A stretch of 64,000 nucleotides of DNA from Diplocloster agilis (GCF_019042275.1 NZ_JAHQCW010000001.1:186001-250000), one strand, 5' to 3'; shown: positions 6,840 through 14,431, counted from the first letter of the stretch. Notes: generated from the sequence alone by a model not told the origin. Made by a program: numbers and translations.

Positions 6840-9482
6840 ATGCATGCGCCAAAATCTTATTCTGTCAGAAAATTTCCACTCAAACTGTTGATCGACCATC
6901 AATACCATTTAGAACTCACCCCCAGGGAGGAACAACTCTATCTCGTTAAGCAGCAGGACAACCAACTCTTCCGGCTGATCCGCAGTATCACCGGAAACAG
7001 CGGGGAATTCCAGCCCTGTCTGGTCTTCGTAAACTGCAAAGGCGGCAAGTCCTACGAAAGCGAGCTGTTCACCCTCATCCGGGTCGGTCTCTGGCTGGGC
7101 GGGCGCCATTATGTGATCAGCGAGCGCTCCGCATCCATGACCCGCTCCGGCATCTTAAGCTTTATCGACGAGACCATCGGAGAGGAAGTCAACCGGAGGA
7201 TCACCATGGAGATCCACATGGAACATACGGTGCTGTCCAAATACTACGCCTACCGTGGTCTGCTCCTAAGCTCCTGTCACTGTCTGGAGAACTGGTATCC
7301 GAAGATTGTCATAGTCCCGGACTATGAGCGGGTCATCCCGGCTCAAAAGATCCGTTTCGCGGTGGATCAAAAGATCTGCTTCACCGACAAAAACGGCGCC
7401 GAAAGGGACTGGGTGCAAAAAGAGATCGCACAGGACACCGTGGACGTACGGATCAATGTATTCGACGGCAGCGGTATCCATCATCCCGCGATCACCGCCA
7501 GGGTCCGGGAGCTGACCGGCAGCCGGACAGCTCCCACCACCATTCTCTGGCGCGCCCCCTACATCAAGGGAGTGACCCACGAGATGGATTACGAGACATT
7601 TTACCGGGAGCGGGGCGTTGACCGGATCACCGATGTCTGGGGGCGGGAGCACGACTTCTCCCAGCCCATGATTCTCATGACCGAATCCATGTACAAAGGG
7701 AAAAAATATTTCGAACAGCATAAGGACTATACCGACTGGGAGCGGTACTGGGAATGCTTCCGCAAATTTGGCCACTGCATCGGAGTAGCGAAATGGAACT
7801 ACTCCGTGGAAGAGGAACCTCTCTACACCAGAGCCAATTATCAGATTCTGCAGGATCTGAATCTGTCCTATCAGGACTTCGCCTCCCTGGCCCGGTACTC
7901 CATCGGGTGGGCGGAACGCATCGTAAGCGGCGATCCCCTTACCGCCTGCTGCTTTCTCGGTCTGTTCGCGGATACCCCGGAAGAATCCTTAAACGACTAT
8001 ACCAGGGCCGTCCTGAAAAACAGTGAAATGTTAAAGGAAGACGGTGTGCGCAGCTACCTGATCTCCCTGCTCCGTAAATACCGGGACGACTTCAAATGCG
8101 GCAAGCTGTTCCTAAAATCCGCCTTCAAGTTCCTGACCGCGGACCCTATCCTGCTGATGGAACACATCGGCGGGCTGGAACCAACCGGGGCTCTTCAGGC
8201 CGATGAGTTCTATTCCTTTGATATCCACGGACCGTACCGTGGAAAGCGGCTGATCGAACGCAATCCGCATATCTGCCGCTCTGAACACGTGATCCTGAAC
8301 GCGGTCACCAACGATCTGCTGGACCGGTATTGCAGCCACCTATCCAACACCTGCATCATCAACGGAAAAAGCATTACCCCCCAGCGCTTAAACGGCGCGG
8401 ACTTCGACGGCGATCTGGTCCTGGTCGTCGATGAGCCTGTGATGCTAAAAGGCGTAGATCCCGACATCCCCATCGTCATGGACATGGAAGATAAGGCCAC
8501 CGCCATGGAGGAACCCGACACCCCGGAGGGGCGGGCCCTGATGATCATGCGCACCATGAACAATATCATCGGCGAGACCAGCAACTGCGCAACCGTATAT
8601 CACAACAAAATGCCCAGGACACCGGAACAGAAGGCCGTCTACGAGTCCTATATCGACCTGTTGAGCATCATCAACGGTAAGGCGATCGATTATGCCAAAA
8701 CCGGCATGCTGTATCAGATTCCCAGGAATATCGCCAAATACGGCCATACGCTCCCCTACTTCATGAAGTACGCCGGCCCCTATTATAGTAGTCTGAAAGA
8801 ATTCTCCCGTTCCCAAAGCAACCTGAACCGCCTGTGCTTGGAGTTGGAAAAATGGGACAAGACGCTCCGGTTCGCAAAACCCTGCGCGCAGTTCGATTAC
8901 CGGATCATGCTGGATCCGGATATTACCGTTCCGGCCGGTACCTTTGAGGCCGTGGAACAGATTTATCTGGACTTCTGCCGGGAGATGGGCGAACTGGGCC
9001 GTGAGCAGTCCATGATCCGCAATTATGATAAATACAAAGATGAGCTGGACGGCCGGATAACCCGCAAGGACGCGCAGGCCTTCCTGATCAACTGGCAGTT
9101 CTATTATGATAAATACAGGAACGCCTGCAAAGAGGTCTGCCCGGATGCCAAGCTGCTGGCCAACATTGCCGTGCTCCTGTGTTATGAGAAATATCCGAAA
9201 AAGAATAAGAAATTCATCTGGCGGGTGGCCGCCGATGGCCTTCTTGAGAATATACGCGCCCGGGACGGACTGTTTCCGCTGCTGGATGAGCAGGGGCAGA
9301 TTGATCCAAAAGGCCCATCCCCCATACCTGTCTGCGAGGAGAACGACGCGGATAGAGAAACTTACGAATACCTCGGGAAGCGCTACCGGTTGTCCCCCTA
9401 TCTGGAGGCAAGCCAAAACCAAACTGACAATTCAAACCATTTAACAATCAATCAAGCGGAGGAAGTAATCTATGATCGATGA
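6840..9482 (+). CDS. Single-chain RNA polymerase homologue (YonO/RdRP-like, two-barrel type)
   Basis: 880 aa, start set by AAAGGAGG about 11 nt upstream. The decisive feature is 'RLNGADFDGDLVLVVDEP' with Asp521, Asp523 and Asp525 (codons 8400-8414): the metal-binding DxDGD signature of the double-psi-beta-barrel RNA polymerases. A sole chain of about 900 aa with this motif is the architecture of the SP-beta phage polymerase YonO and its relatives, which are related to eukaryotic RNA-dependent RNA polymerases; multi-subunit beta' is larger and carries NADFDGD among other motifs absent here. Upstream are 'RLIERNPHICRSEHVIL' and 'INGKSITPQ', as expected for the loop leading into the second barrel. 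Downstream, 'TPEGRALMIMRTMNNIIGE' and 'LLSIINGKAIDYAKTG' resemble the helices behind the active site. All three Asp are present, so it is probably active. The template (DNA, as for YonO, or RNA) cannot be told. It overlaps the next gene by 11 bp. Confidence 0.8.
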   Translation: MHAPKSYSVRKFPLKLLIDHQYHLELTPREEQLYLVKQQDNQLFRLIRSITGNSGEFQPCLVFVNCKGGKSYESELFTLIRVGLWLGGRHYVISERSASMTRSGILSFIDETIGEEVNRRITMEIHMEHTVLSKYYAYRGLLLSSCHCLENWYPKIVIVPDYERVIPAQKIRFAVDQKICFTDKNGAERDWVQKEIAQDTVDVRINVFDGSGIHHPAITARVRELTGSRTAPTTILWRAPYIKGVTHEMDYETFYRERGVDRITDVWGREHDFSQPMILMTESMYKGKKYFEQHKDYTDWERYWECFRKFGHCIGVAKWNYSVEEEPLYTRANYQILQDLNLSYQDFASLARYSIGWAERIVSGDPLTACCFLGLFADTPEESLNDYTRAVLKNSEMLKEDGVRSYLISLLRKYRDDFKCGKLFLKSAFKFLTADPILLMEHIGGLEPTGALQADEFYSFDIHGPYRGKRLIERNPHICRSEHVILNAVTNDLLDRYCSHLSNTCIINGKSITPQRLNGADFDGDLVLVVDEPVMLKGVDPDIPIVMDMEDKATAMEEPDTPEGRALMIMRTMNNIIGETSNCATVYHNKMPRTPEQKAVYESYIDLLSIINGKAIDYAKTGMLYQIPRNIAKYGHTLPYFMKYAGPYYSSLKEFSRSQSNLNRLCLELEKWDKTLRFAKPCAQFDYRIMLDPDITVPAGTFEAVEQIYLDFCREMGELGREQSMIRNYDKYKDELDGRITRKDAQAFLINWQFYYDKYRNACKEVCPDAKLLANIAVLLCYEKYPKKNKKFIWRVAADGLLENIRARDGLFPLLDEQGQIDPKGPSPIPVCEENDADRETYEYLGKRYRLSPYLEASQNQTDNSNHLTINQAEEVIYDR

Positions 9483-10086
9483 GAAACAAGAAGCATTGGA
9501 CTATCTGGATGGAAAGCATATCATGGCGGATAACATGTACCGGACCTGCGTAATGCTGGCGCGCTATTATAAGGACGAGGGGTTCGGACACGCTAAGATC
9601 CGAAGCTCCATCTTTGATTGGGCAAACCGTTACCACCTGTACATCCGGCATGACCTGAACGCCATCATCACCTATGTGATGAGTTCGCCGATGCCGCTGG
9701 TGGCAAATACAGTCAAAATCAACCAAAGGGACCGGGAGTTCATAAGCCGCATCACGGACAACCCCAAGACACAGTTAATCGCGCTGGCCATGCTGTGCTA
9801 TGCCAAGGTTTACGCAGATAAGCAGAAGGAATTCCATATTTCCTGCGTATCCCTGGGGGCCTGGATCGGCATACACCGCTCACAGATAAAGCGGCGGTAT
9901 ATCCGGGAGCTGATCGATTTCGGTTACCTGGAGGAGCTTGAAAAACCCCGGAACAATTATACCTGGGCCAATCCCCAGTCTACCCGGTACCGCATTCTCG
10001 CGCCGGTCCACAATAGCGGCGATTACAAGCTGGTGCGAAATGACATCTATAAACTGTACAGGGAAGTCTTCTCCGGCTGTTTATGA
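9472..10086 (+). CDS. Predicted winged-helix DNA-binding protein
   Basis: 204 aa, start 11 bp inside the end of the polymerase-like gene with GCGGAGGA before it, so the two are translationally coupled. The N-terminal 80 residues are helical ('QEALDYLDGKHIMADNMYRTCVMLARYYKDEG'). Residues about 95-175 look like a winged helix: 'LIALAMLCYAKVYADKQ', 'ISCVSLGAWIGIHRSQIKRRYIRELIDFGYLEEL', then a wing 'NNYTWANPQSTRYRIL'. This fold is common in phage replication and transcription factors. Coupling to the polymerase gene suggests a promoter-recognition or initiation partner; that is inference. The final codons lie in a 57-bp repeat that recurs at 10346. Confidence 0.7.
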   Translation: MIDEKQEALDYLDGKHIMADNMYRTCVMLARYYKDEGFGHAKIRSSIFDWANRYHLYIRHDLNAIITYVMSSPMPLVANTVKINQRDREFISRITDNPKTQLIALAMLCYAKVYADKQKEFHISCVSLGAWIGIHRSQIKRRYIRELIDFGYLEELEKPRNNYTWANPQSTRYRILAPVHNSGDYKLVRNDIYKLYREVFSGCL

Positions 10087-10129
10087 ATACTAGAAATGAG
10101 GGCCTGAAAAATGTGAACCTCCGATGTGC
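10073..10129 (+). repeat. 57-bp direct repeat, copy 1
   Basis: Starts at CCGGCTGTTTATGAATAC and ends at CCGATGTGC; it recurs at 10346-10402 with only a few changes around GGGCCTG/GGGTCGG. This copy covers the last codons of the winged-helix gene, so copy 2 is a partial duplication of that gene's end plus its downstream leader. Confidence 0.85.
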
Positions 10130-10250
10130 AGACCCGATGTGCGAATCTATGCACAGGCCAATGTGCGAATCCGGCCATTCCAGTATCGAACACATCTCTT
10201 AGTATCGACACATCTCTTTCACAGGCAACTCAGGATAAACCATCTCTGTT

Positions 10251-10320
10251 AGCAGGACCGCAGCATCAGACCGCAACATCAGACGACGCCTTACCTGATC
10301 CCGGATGCCGTGGTCCTGCT
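10251..10320 (+). repeat. Inverted repeat forming a long hairpin
   Basis: AGCAGGACC (10251-10259) pairs with GGTCCTGCT (10312-10320); an inner GCATC/GATGC pair extends the stem. The loop contains repeated CAGACCGCAACATCAGACG-type sequence. No T-run follows, so it is not an ordinary terminator. Confidence 0.55.
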
Positions 10321-10345
10321 GTCTATGTATCCGGAACGGCCTTTC

Positions 10346-10402
10346 CCGGCTGTTTATGAATACTAGAAATGAGGGTCGGAAAAATGTGAACCTCCGATGT
10401 GC
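10346..10402 (+). repeat. 57-bp direct repeat, copy 2
   Basis: Second copy of 10073-10129, offset by 273 bp. It includes the sequence of the winged-helix gene's terminal codons and stop (CTGTTTATGA) without the rest of that gene, showing a local duplication. It lies directly before the LexA box. Confidence 0.85.
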
Positions 10403-10436
10403 GTCTCCCGGTGTGCGTTTCCGGCGCAGCGAGGTT

Positions 10437-10450
10437 CGAACATATGTTCC
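10437..10450. promoter_or_regulatory. Consensus LexA (SOS) box
   Basis: CGAACATATGTTCC fits the Bacillus/Clostridium LexA consensus CGAACRNRYGTTYC at every position. It precedes the holin and tail genes. A weak promoter (TTCGAA at 10435, about 17 bp, then an A/T-rich hexamer near 10458) overlaps it. DNA-damage control of the downstream tail and lysis genes is the direct reading. Confidence 0.75.
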
Positions 10451-10521
10451 GTCCAATTTATCAGCTGTTCCCACCAAAAAACATAATTTTATCAACGGGA
10501 TCTCTTTTATCCAACAAGTCA

Positions 10522-10627
10522 GATACGGCTTCCGGCAGCTCTTCGGAAAATATCCGCAACGTCTCTTCACCAACCGGATCAATTACAGCGGGATGGCGGA
10601 ATCCGAAGAGTTGCCGGAAGCCGTATC
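10522..10627 (+). repeat. 26-bp inverted repeat with 54-nt spacer
   Basis: The arm at 10522-10547 (GATACGGCTTCCGGC...) is complementary to 10602-10627 (...GCCGGAAGCCGTATC) at 25 of 26 positions; the one difference would be a G-U pair in RNA. It could fold into a very stable RNA stem-loop between the SOS box and the holin gene. No recombinase gene accompanies it. Confidence 0.85.
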
Positions 10628-10717
10628 AAATACAAACCAGAAAGTGAGTGAAGCCATATCATACCGATTACCCAAGCCGAATGCTTTTATCTTAGAAGCC
10701 GCGGCATCTTCTGTCCG

Positions 10718-10840
10718 ATGTCAAACAAAACGCACAAGTACAAGAAATATTACATGATCGAGAACAAGAAGAACCGGAAACTGCTGGAAGAATACCGGCA
10801 GACCCATATGCTGATTCATCAGCAGGACTATTTTCACTAA
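10718..10840 (+). CDS. Possible 40-aa basic protein
   Basis: ATG at 10718, stop at 10838-10840. The predicted peptide is highly charged and rich in Lys, Tyr and His ('MSNKTHKYKKYYMIENKKNR', then 'LLEEYRQTHMLIHQQDYFH'), which looks like protein rather than noise and is tiled just before the holin. No clear ribosome binding site precedes this ATG; the frame is open upstream back to a stop near 10646, so translation could start earlier. Function unknown. Confidence 0.35.
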   Translation: MSNKTHKYKKYYMIENKKNRKLLEEYRQTHMLIHQQDYFH

Positions 10841-10877
10841 ATATCCGGCGCAATACAGAGCGCCGCTGGAGGTAATT

Positions 10878-11126
10878 ATGAAAATCAACTGGAAAGTACG
10901 ATTGAAAAACAAAACATTTGTTATCGCTTTTAGCACAGCCGTCGTGGCTTTTATCTATCAGCTTCTGGCGCTCCTGGGGATCACCCCGGCCGTGGCGCAG
11001 AATGATATCATAACTATTCTTTCGCTGCTCGTTAACATGCTGGCAGGCCTGGGCATTCTCATCGATCCCACCACGAAAGGGGTTCAGGATTCCGGCCGCG
11101 CCCTTACCTATGAAGAACCAAATTAA
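10878..11126 (+). CDS. Phage holin, phi-LC3 family
   Basis: 82 aa, start with GGAGG 6 nt upstream. 'MKINWKVRLKNKTFVIAFSTAVVAFIYQLLALLGI' gives a basic N-terminus and first membrane helix; a second hydrophobic stretch is 'IITILSLLVNMLAGLGILI', followed by the conserved 'DPTTKGVQDSGRALTYEEP' tail typical of the phi-LC3 holins. It would make membrane holes for release of the lysozyme encoded at 30702-31703. A holin at the front of the tail genes, far from the lysozyme, is unusual; a second holin-like gene lies at 30302. Confidence 0.92.
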   Translation: MKINWKVRLKNKTFVIAFSTAVVAFIYQLLALLGITPAVAQNDIITILSLLVNMLAGLGILIDPTTKGVQDSGRALTYEEPN

Positions 11127-11140
11127 GGAGGCATACGCCA

Positions 11141-11629
11141 ATGGCAATTTGTATGAATTTATCCGGTCTTAAAAGAGCCGTGGTCGACGAGATCCGGAAT
11201 GACCCCACTGTGACAAAAGAGTTGGGGGATACTGCGACTTCCACCGACCTGTACGGGCAGTTTTTGTTTGATCACCAGAAGAATCCGTCCGCCTGGGATA
11301 AGCCGGCTACCTATCTGACGGTACAGCTGCACATTCCCAGAGCCAGCGAGGACAGGAAATGGCTGGTTCCGACTCTGGAACTGCAGATTATTTCCCATGA
11401 ACAGCATTTAACGGACTCTTTGTCTGGTTCCGAACCGGATTTCCAAAACCGGAATGACTATCTGGCGGACCTGCTGACACAGAAGTTCCACGGCCGCAAT
11501 GATCTGGGCAGCTTCAGCCCGCTGCTGCTGATATCCGACACGGAAGGCGTGTTGGAAAATAACTGTCTGTACCGCAAGCTGCAGTTTGAAACCAGCTGTC
11601 TGAACAGTTTTTGTGAGGACAGGGGGTAA
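11141..11629 (+). CDS. Putative tail component (tail terminator/connector-like)
   Basis: 162 aa, 14 bp after the holin, with AAGGAGG before the start. No signal peptide or membrane helix. The N-terminus is helical ('LSGLKRAVVDEIRNDPTVTKEL') and the rest is beta-rich ('YLTVQLHIPRASEDRKWLVPTLELQIIS'). I do not recognise the family with certainty. Its size, fold pattern and position ahead of the tail tube gene fit a tail terminator or completion protein. In a locus without heads such a protein would cap the tail end. Confidence 0.55.
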   Translation: MAICMNLSGLKRAVVDEIRNDPTVTKELGDTATSTDLYGQFLFDHQKNPSAWDKPATYLTVQLHIPRASEDRKWLVPTLELQIISHEQHLTDSLSGSEPDFQNRNDYLADLLTQKFHGRNDLGSFSPLLLISDTEGVLENNCLYRKLQFETSCLNSFCEDRG

Positions 11630-11634
11630 GCGAT

Positions 11635-12405
11635 TTGAAACCATCAGATTCTGTCCTCGGACGGACCGATGCCGCCGTGGATGAACTTTTGCTCTACCGG
11701 GGAGCCGACTATCTCCTCTCTGATCAGATTCTCATTCACCAGCCTACGCTGGACGAAATCTGTCTGTATGGGGAAAAAGAATACTATCAAATGGTCATCA
11801 CTTTGACCAGCGCCCCCGCCGACCTGAAATGGCAGCTCTGGGACATGGGGATCGACTACACCAAAATCGATGAATTTCAGCTTTTTTACAGTTTTCTGTC
11901 CAAATACTACGGACGGGAACAGACCTCGATCTTGTTCGGGGACCTGGATCTGCAAAAATTCGAGCCTTATGTAAACAAAGAAAACCAGGAAGTCGTCATG
12001 TACGACAGCGCCGGCGAACTCATGATTGACGCACAGCTCTATCGGAAGATGACGCGATATCTCCGCCAGATGCACGGCCTGGTCAAGGATGAGAAGAAAC
12101 CGGCCAATGAGACCACTAAGCAGATCCTGATCGAGGATGCCCGGGACGAGTATCTTCGCTATAAAGACAAAGAATACCACAGCCATCTGAGAAATATGAT
12201 CTCCGCCATGGTTAACAGCGAAGGCTTCAAATACAACCTGGATCAAGTGTGGAATATGAAGATCTACGCCTTCATGGACAGCGTCCGGCGGATCGCGAAG
12301 ATCAAGAATGCCGGTCTGCTGTTGGAAAGCGGCTACTCCGGTTTTGGGATCTCCCTGAAAGAAATCAATAAAAAGGAACTGGACTGGATGGGAGATCTGG
12401 ATTAG
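11635..12405 (+). CDS. Tail-locus protein of unknown function
   Basis: 256 aa, read from TTG at 11635 with GGGGG about 9 nt upstream, 5 bp after the previous gene. The N-terminal part has 'ICLYGEKEYYQMVITLTSAPADLKWQLWDMGIDYTKIDEFQLFYSF', the middle is charged and helical, and the C-terminus has 'HLRNMISAMVNSEGFKYNLDQVWNMKIYAFMDSVRRIAKIKNAGLLLESGYSGF'. No named domain is apparent to me. Location between the putative terminator and the tube gene suggests a role in tail assembly, but a chaperone role normally sits between tube and tape measure. Confidence 0.6.
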   Translation: MKPSDSVLGRTDAAVDELLLYRGADYLLSDQILIHQPTLDEICLYGEKEYYQMVITLTSAPADLKWQLWDMGIDYTKIDEFQLFYSFLSKYYGREQTSILFGDLDLQKFEPYVNKENQEVVMYDSAGELMIDAQLYRKMTRYLRQMHGLVKDEKKPANETTKQILIEDARDEYLRYKDKEYHSHLRNMISAMVNSEGFKYNLDQVWNMKIYAFMDSVRRIAKIKNAGLLLESGYSGFGISLKEINKKELDWMGDLD

Positions 12406-12511
12406 ATTATATGATCGACATAAGCCGTCTGCTGCCAGCGATTGGCACAGCCGGTTTATATATATCGGATGCCAAAAGGCCATCCAAATAAAAAACAAGG
12501 AGGAATTCAAT

Positions 12512-13315
12512 ATGGAATTCAATTTTAACCCCAATGAGTTAATTCTCGAAAGGATCAGAGCGGTAGAAGCCTACAATCCCGCCACAGATGAGTTAATCGG
12601 CAGACTGACCCAGATCGAAGAACCGGTTCTGGAGACATCCGCCACAGCCCTGGACGTCGTGGACGCCATGGGAACCCCGATTCATACGTTCTACAACGCG
12701 CAGCAGGGTAAATTCAGCGGAAGCAGTTCCCTGTTCTCCCTGGATCTGGCCGCCAGTCAGTTCGGCGCTGAGAAAGTAGTCGCCACATCTGATAAGAAAA
12801 TCACGATGTATGCTTCCGAAACCATCACCATCGGTTCCGATGCAACCGTAGTCCTGAAACATGTACCCGTAGGGACCGCCGGAGCGGAAATCAAATATGT
12901 CAAAGTAATCAACGACAATAATACCTTCGGCGAAACCTTCGAAGTAGCCACTGCTGCCGGCGCCGGCAAGTTCACTCTGAACGCCGCCACAAAGACCATT
13001 ACGTTACCGGAAGGAACTACCGGCCGCGTATTCGTAAACTACGCTTACGAGAGCGACAACGCCGTGTCCATCACCAAGACTACCGATGCAATTCCGGAAG
13101 TCCAGAAACTGCTGATTCATGCCATCTTCCACGATCCCTGTGACGCCAACCTGGTATACGCTGGTATTATCGTCTGCCCGAGAGCCCAGTTGGATCCTAC
13201 GGCTATCAGCCTGTCCCTGAAGTCTGACGGAAAGCATCCGTTCTCTTACGCGCTGAAGAAACCTTACTGCGCAGATTCCGCCAAGCTGTTCGATATCCTG
13301 GTATCCAGAGATTAA
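12512..13315 (+). CDS. Probable major tail (tube) protein
   Basis: 267 aa with a strong ribosome binding site (AAGGAGG 8 nt before ATG). It is beta-rich and soluble with few Cys, with an Ig-like Gly/Thr/Ala-rich insertion around residues 90-180 ('ETITIGSDATVVLKHVPVGT', 'AAGAGKFTLNAATKTITLPEG'). The C-terminus 'HPFSYALKKPYCADSAKLFDILVSRD' is compact. Position ahead of the tape measure and the Dit/Tal/baseplate genes, plus high predicted translation, fit the tube subunit of a siphovirus-type tail. No sheath gene follows, so the tail would be non-contractile. Assigned mostly by composition and context. Confidence 0.6.
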   Translation: MEFNFNPNELILERIRAVEAYNPATDELIGRLTQIEEPVLETSATALDVVDAMGTPIHTFYNAQQGKFSGSSSLFSLDLAASQFGAEKVVATSDKKITMYASETITIGSDATVVLKHVPVGTAGAEIKYVKVINDNNTFGETFEVATAAGAGKFTLNAATKTITLPEGTTGRVFVNYAYESDNAVSITKTTDAIPEVQKLLIHAIFHDPCDANLVYAGIIVCPRAQLDPTAISLSLKSDGKHPFSYALKKPYCADSAKLFDILVSRD

Positions 13316-13479
13316 TCGGAAGTATTGGCAAATTTCACGAAGCGCCGGAATGTTCGAACGTGTGTATTTCGGCACTAAGGTAAATGAATTCCGGCCATTA
13401 TAGCTGCCGGTAAAGAATGAATATAAAAGATAATTTACCCTTACCTGTATGCATGTAAATACATGCGCAAGGAGGATAT

Positions 13480-13746
13480 ATGGATTATATCAACGCGCAC
13501 TGCGCGATCTGCGGAGCCGGATACCATGTCTGCCAGAGCTGCCTGGAAACCAGGCAGTTCAAACCCTGGCGGACAGTAACGGATACGGTCCGGCATTATA
13601 AAATCTATTCGATTCTGCACGACTATGAAATCCGCTCCACGGACCGCCAGGCGGCCCGGGACGCATTAGCGGACTGCGACCTTTCGGATCTAAACACCTA
13701 CCTGCCGGAGATTCAGGCCGGAATCGAAGAGATTCTTCATTCATAA
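13480..13746 (+). CDS. Small zinc-ribbon tail-locus protein
   Basis: 88 aa, strong AAGGAGG 7 nt before the start. Cys8-x2-Cys11-x6-Cys18-x2-Cys21 forms a likely zinc knuckle; the rest is helical ('TDTVRHYKIYSILHDYEIRSTDRQAARDALADCDLSDLNTYLPEI'). It follows the tube gene, where tail assembly chaperones usually lie, and could be a chaperone-like factor; the family is not known to me. Confidence 0.7.
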   Translation: MDYINAHCAICGAGYHVCQSCLETRQFKPWRTVTDTVRHYKIYSILHDYEIRSTDRQAARDALADCDLSDLNTYLPEIQAGIEEILHS

Positions 13747-13840
13747 TTTCGAATGCACACAGAGACGAACATTCGATTTTCATAAATGAGTTGTGGGTAA
13801 CCGCTCTATATTGAATAGTGATTTTTCCTTTGTTTCGACG

Positions 13841-13886
13841 TGAACTGTACGGATCGCTATTCGCTTTTCGTACAGTTCATTTTTTA
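13841..13886 (+). terminator. Rho-independent terminator
   Basis: TGAACTGTACG (13841-13851) pairs with CGTACAGTTCA (13869-13879), 11 perfect base pairs with a 17-nt loop, followed by TTTTTT. It stands about 95 nt after the 88-aa zinc gene and would limit read-through into the tape measure region unless it is anti-terminated. Confidence 0.8.
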
Positions 13887-13965
13887 CGAAAATATCGGCT
13901 TTTCGTCGGGATTTATCTGCGGATGCCTGACGGGTAATTATATTTTTGATAAGGAGTGAGCAGCC

Positions 13966-14172
13966 ATAAAAGAATATTCGGAAATGTTCCGGCGGGACTA
14001 TGAGATCGAGGACACGGTCCGGATCGTGAATACGAAGCAGGCGGGGATGTATATTAAGCATAATATTCCGCTTGTGGATCTGTTCTGGTCCAGGGATACG
14101 CTCGTATTTGTATTTAACCGTGAGGATACGAAAGAGGCTTATGAGCTTTGGTGCAGGCATGAGCTGTATTGA
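13966..14172 (+). CDS. Small DUF5659-like phage protein with a doubtful start codon
   Basis: AAGGAG at 13951-13956 is followed 9 nt later by ATA (13966) in frame, where an ATG would be expected; the first ATG is at 13984 and lies too far from that site. Read from 13966 it gives about 68 aa: 'EYSEMFRRDYEIEDTVRIVN', then 'TKQAGMYIKHNIPLVDLFW' and 'DTLVFVFNREDTKEAYELW', which resembles the short DUF5659 proteins common in Firmicute phages (function unknown). Either ATA is used as a rare start, or the start was lost by a G-to-A change and the gene is decaying like its right-hand neighbours. Confidence 0.6.
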   Translation: MKEYSEMFRRDYEIEDTVRIVNTKQAGMYIKHNIPLVDLFWSRDTLVFVFNREDTKEAYELWCRHELY

Positions 14173-14192
14173 TAGATAGTAAGGAAAGAGCC

Positions 14193-14268
14193 GGGAGAGT
14201 TTGATGCGGAGAAAATGTACCTTGCATTCTTTCTCCGCTTGGGAGACTGGTATTACACAGATGTTACC
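14193..14268 (+). pseudogene. Fragment of the helical tail-locus gene (internal part)
   Basis: GAGAGTTTGATGCGGAG...TTACACAGATG...ACCATT matches 16615-16695 inside the gene at 16336-17008, with scattered substitutions. The match stops within a few bases of the TTTCCT word at 16696-16701 of the intact copy and is replaced by intron-like sequence. It is the 5' flank of an old insertion in a duplicated copy of that gene. Confidence 0.7.
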
Positions 14269-14274
14269 ATTTGA

Positions 14275-14431
14275 GGTAAAATATGTCACTGGGAAGTTTT
14301 TTAGTGATGTGTACTCTGGGCTATGGGGCAGCACACGCTCCAGAAATATTATGAGCCCGTCTCTATCGGCGGGCTTGTGTGTCATTATGTTATGTCAGCA
14401 TAAAATTGGTAGAATAACATTAATACATTTG
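14275..14431 (+). pseudogene. Truncated group I intron remnant, copy A
   Basis: Begins TAAAATATGTCACTGGGAAG as in the intron at 17480, then jumps at GTGTAC from the position equivalent to 17520 directly to that equivalent to 17814. From there it runs parallel to 17814-17929 (GGGCTATGGGGCAGCACACGC... and the AGCCCG/CGGGCT hairpin). The missing part is the catalytic core (P3-P8). The two deletion endpoints in the full copy both carry GTGTAC, so the loss looks like a microhomology deletion. Confidence 0.65.

Larger units (their letters stand above)
10087..10717 (+). other. Structured, apparently non-coding region with repeats and hairpins
   Basis: About 630 bp between the winged-helix gene and a possible 40-aa gene. 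It contains the 57-bp repeat (copies 10073 and 10346), repeated GATGTGC/TGTGCG words, a short tandem repeat (AGTATCG(A)ACACATCTCTT, 10182-10219), a long-arm hairpin (10251-10320), a consensus LexA box (10437-10450) and a 26-bp inverted repeat (10522-10627). Frames that stay open here begin inside the structured repeats, lack ribosome binding sites and resemble nothing. It is more likely a regulatory leader or RNA than coding sequence. Confidence 0.55.

Noticed and set aside
6840-9482. Duplicate or split host rpoC/rpoB
   Set aside because: Besides the DxDGD motif none of the beta or beta' conserved blocks is present and the length fits the single-chain family.
10522-10627. Diversity-generating retroelement or invertible switch
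   Set aside because: No reverse transcriptase, template/variable repeat pair or site-specific recombinase gene is found in the window.
10305-10757. 150-aa open frame in the structured region
   Set aside because: It starts within repeats without a ribosome binding site, runs through both hairpin arms and has no protein-like composition; the region is better explained as regulatory.
13780-14385. Minus-strand open frames over the intron P9 region (also near 17651-17926)
   Set aside because: Similar peptides arise only because the intron DNA is duplicated; no start signals.
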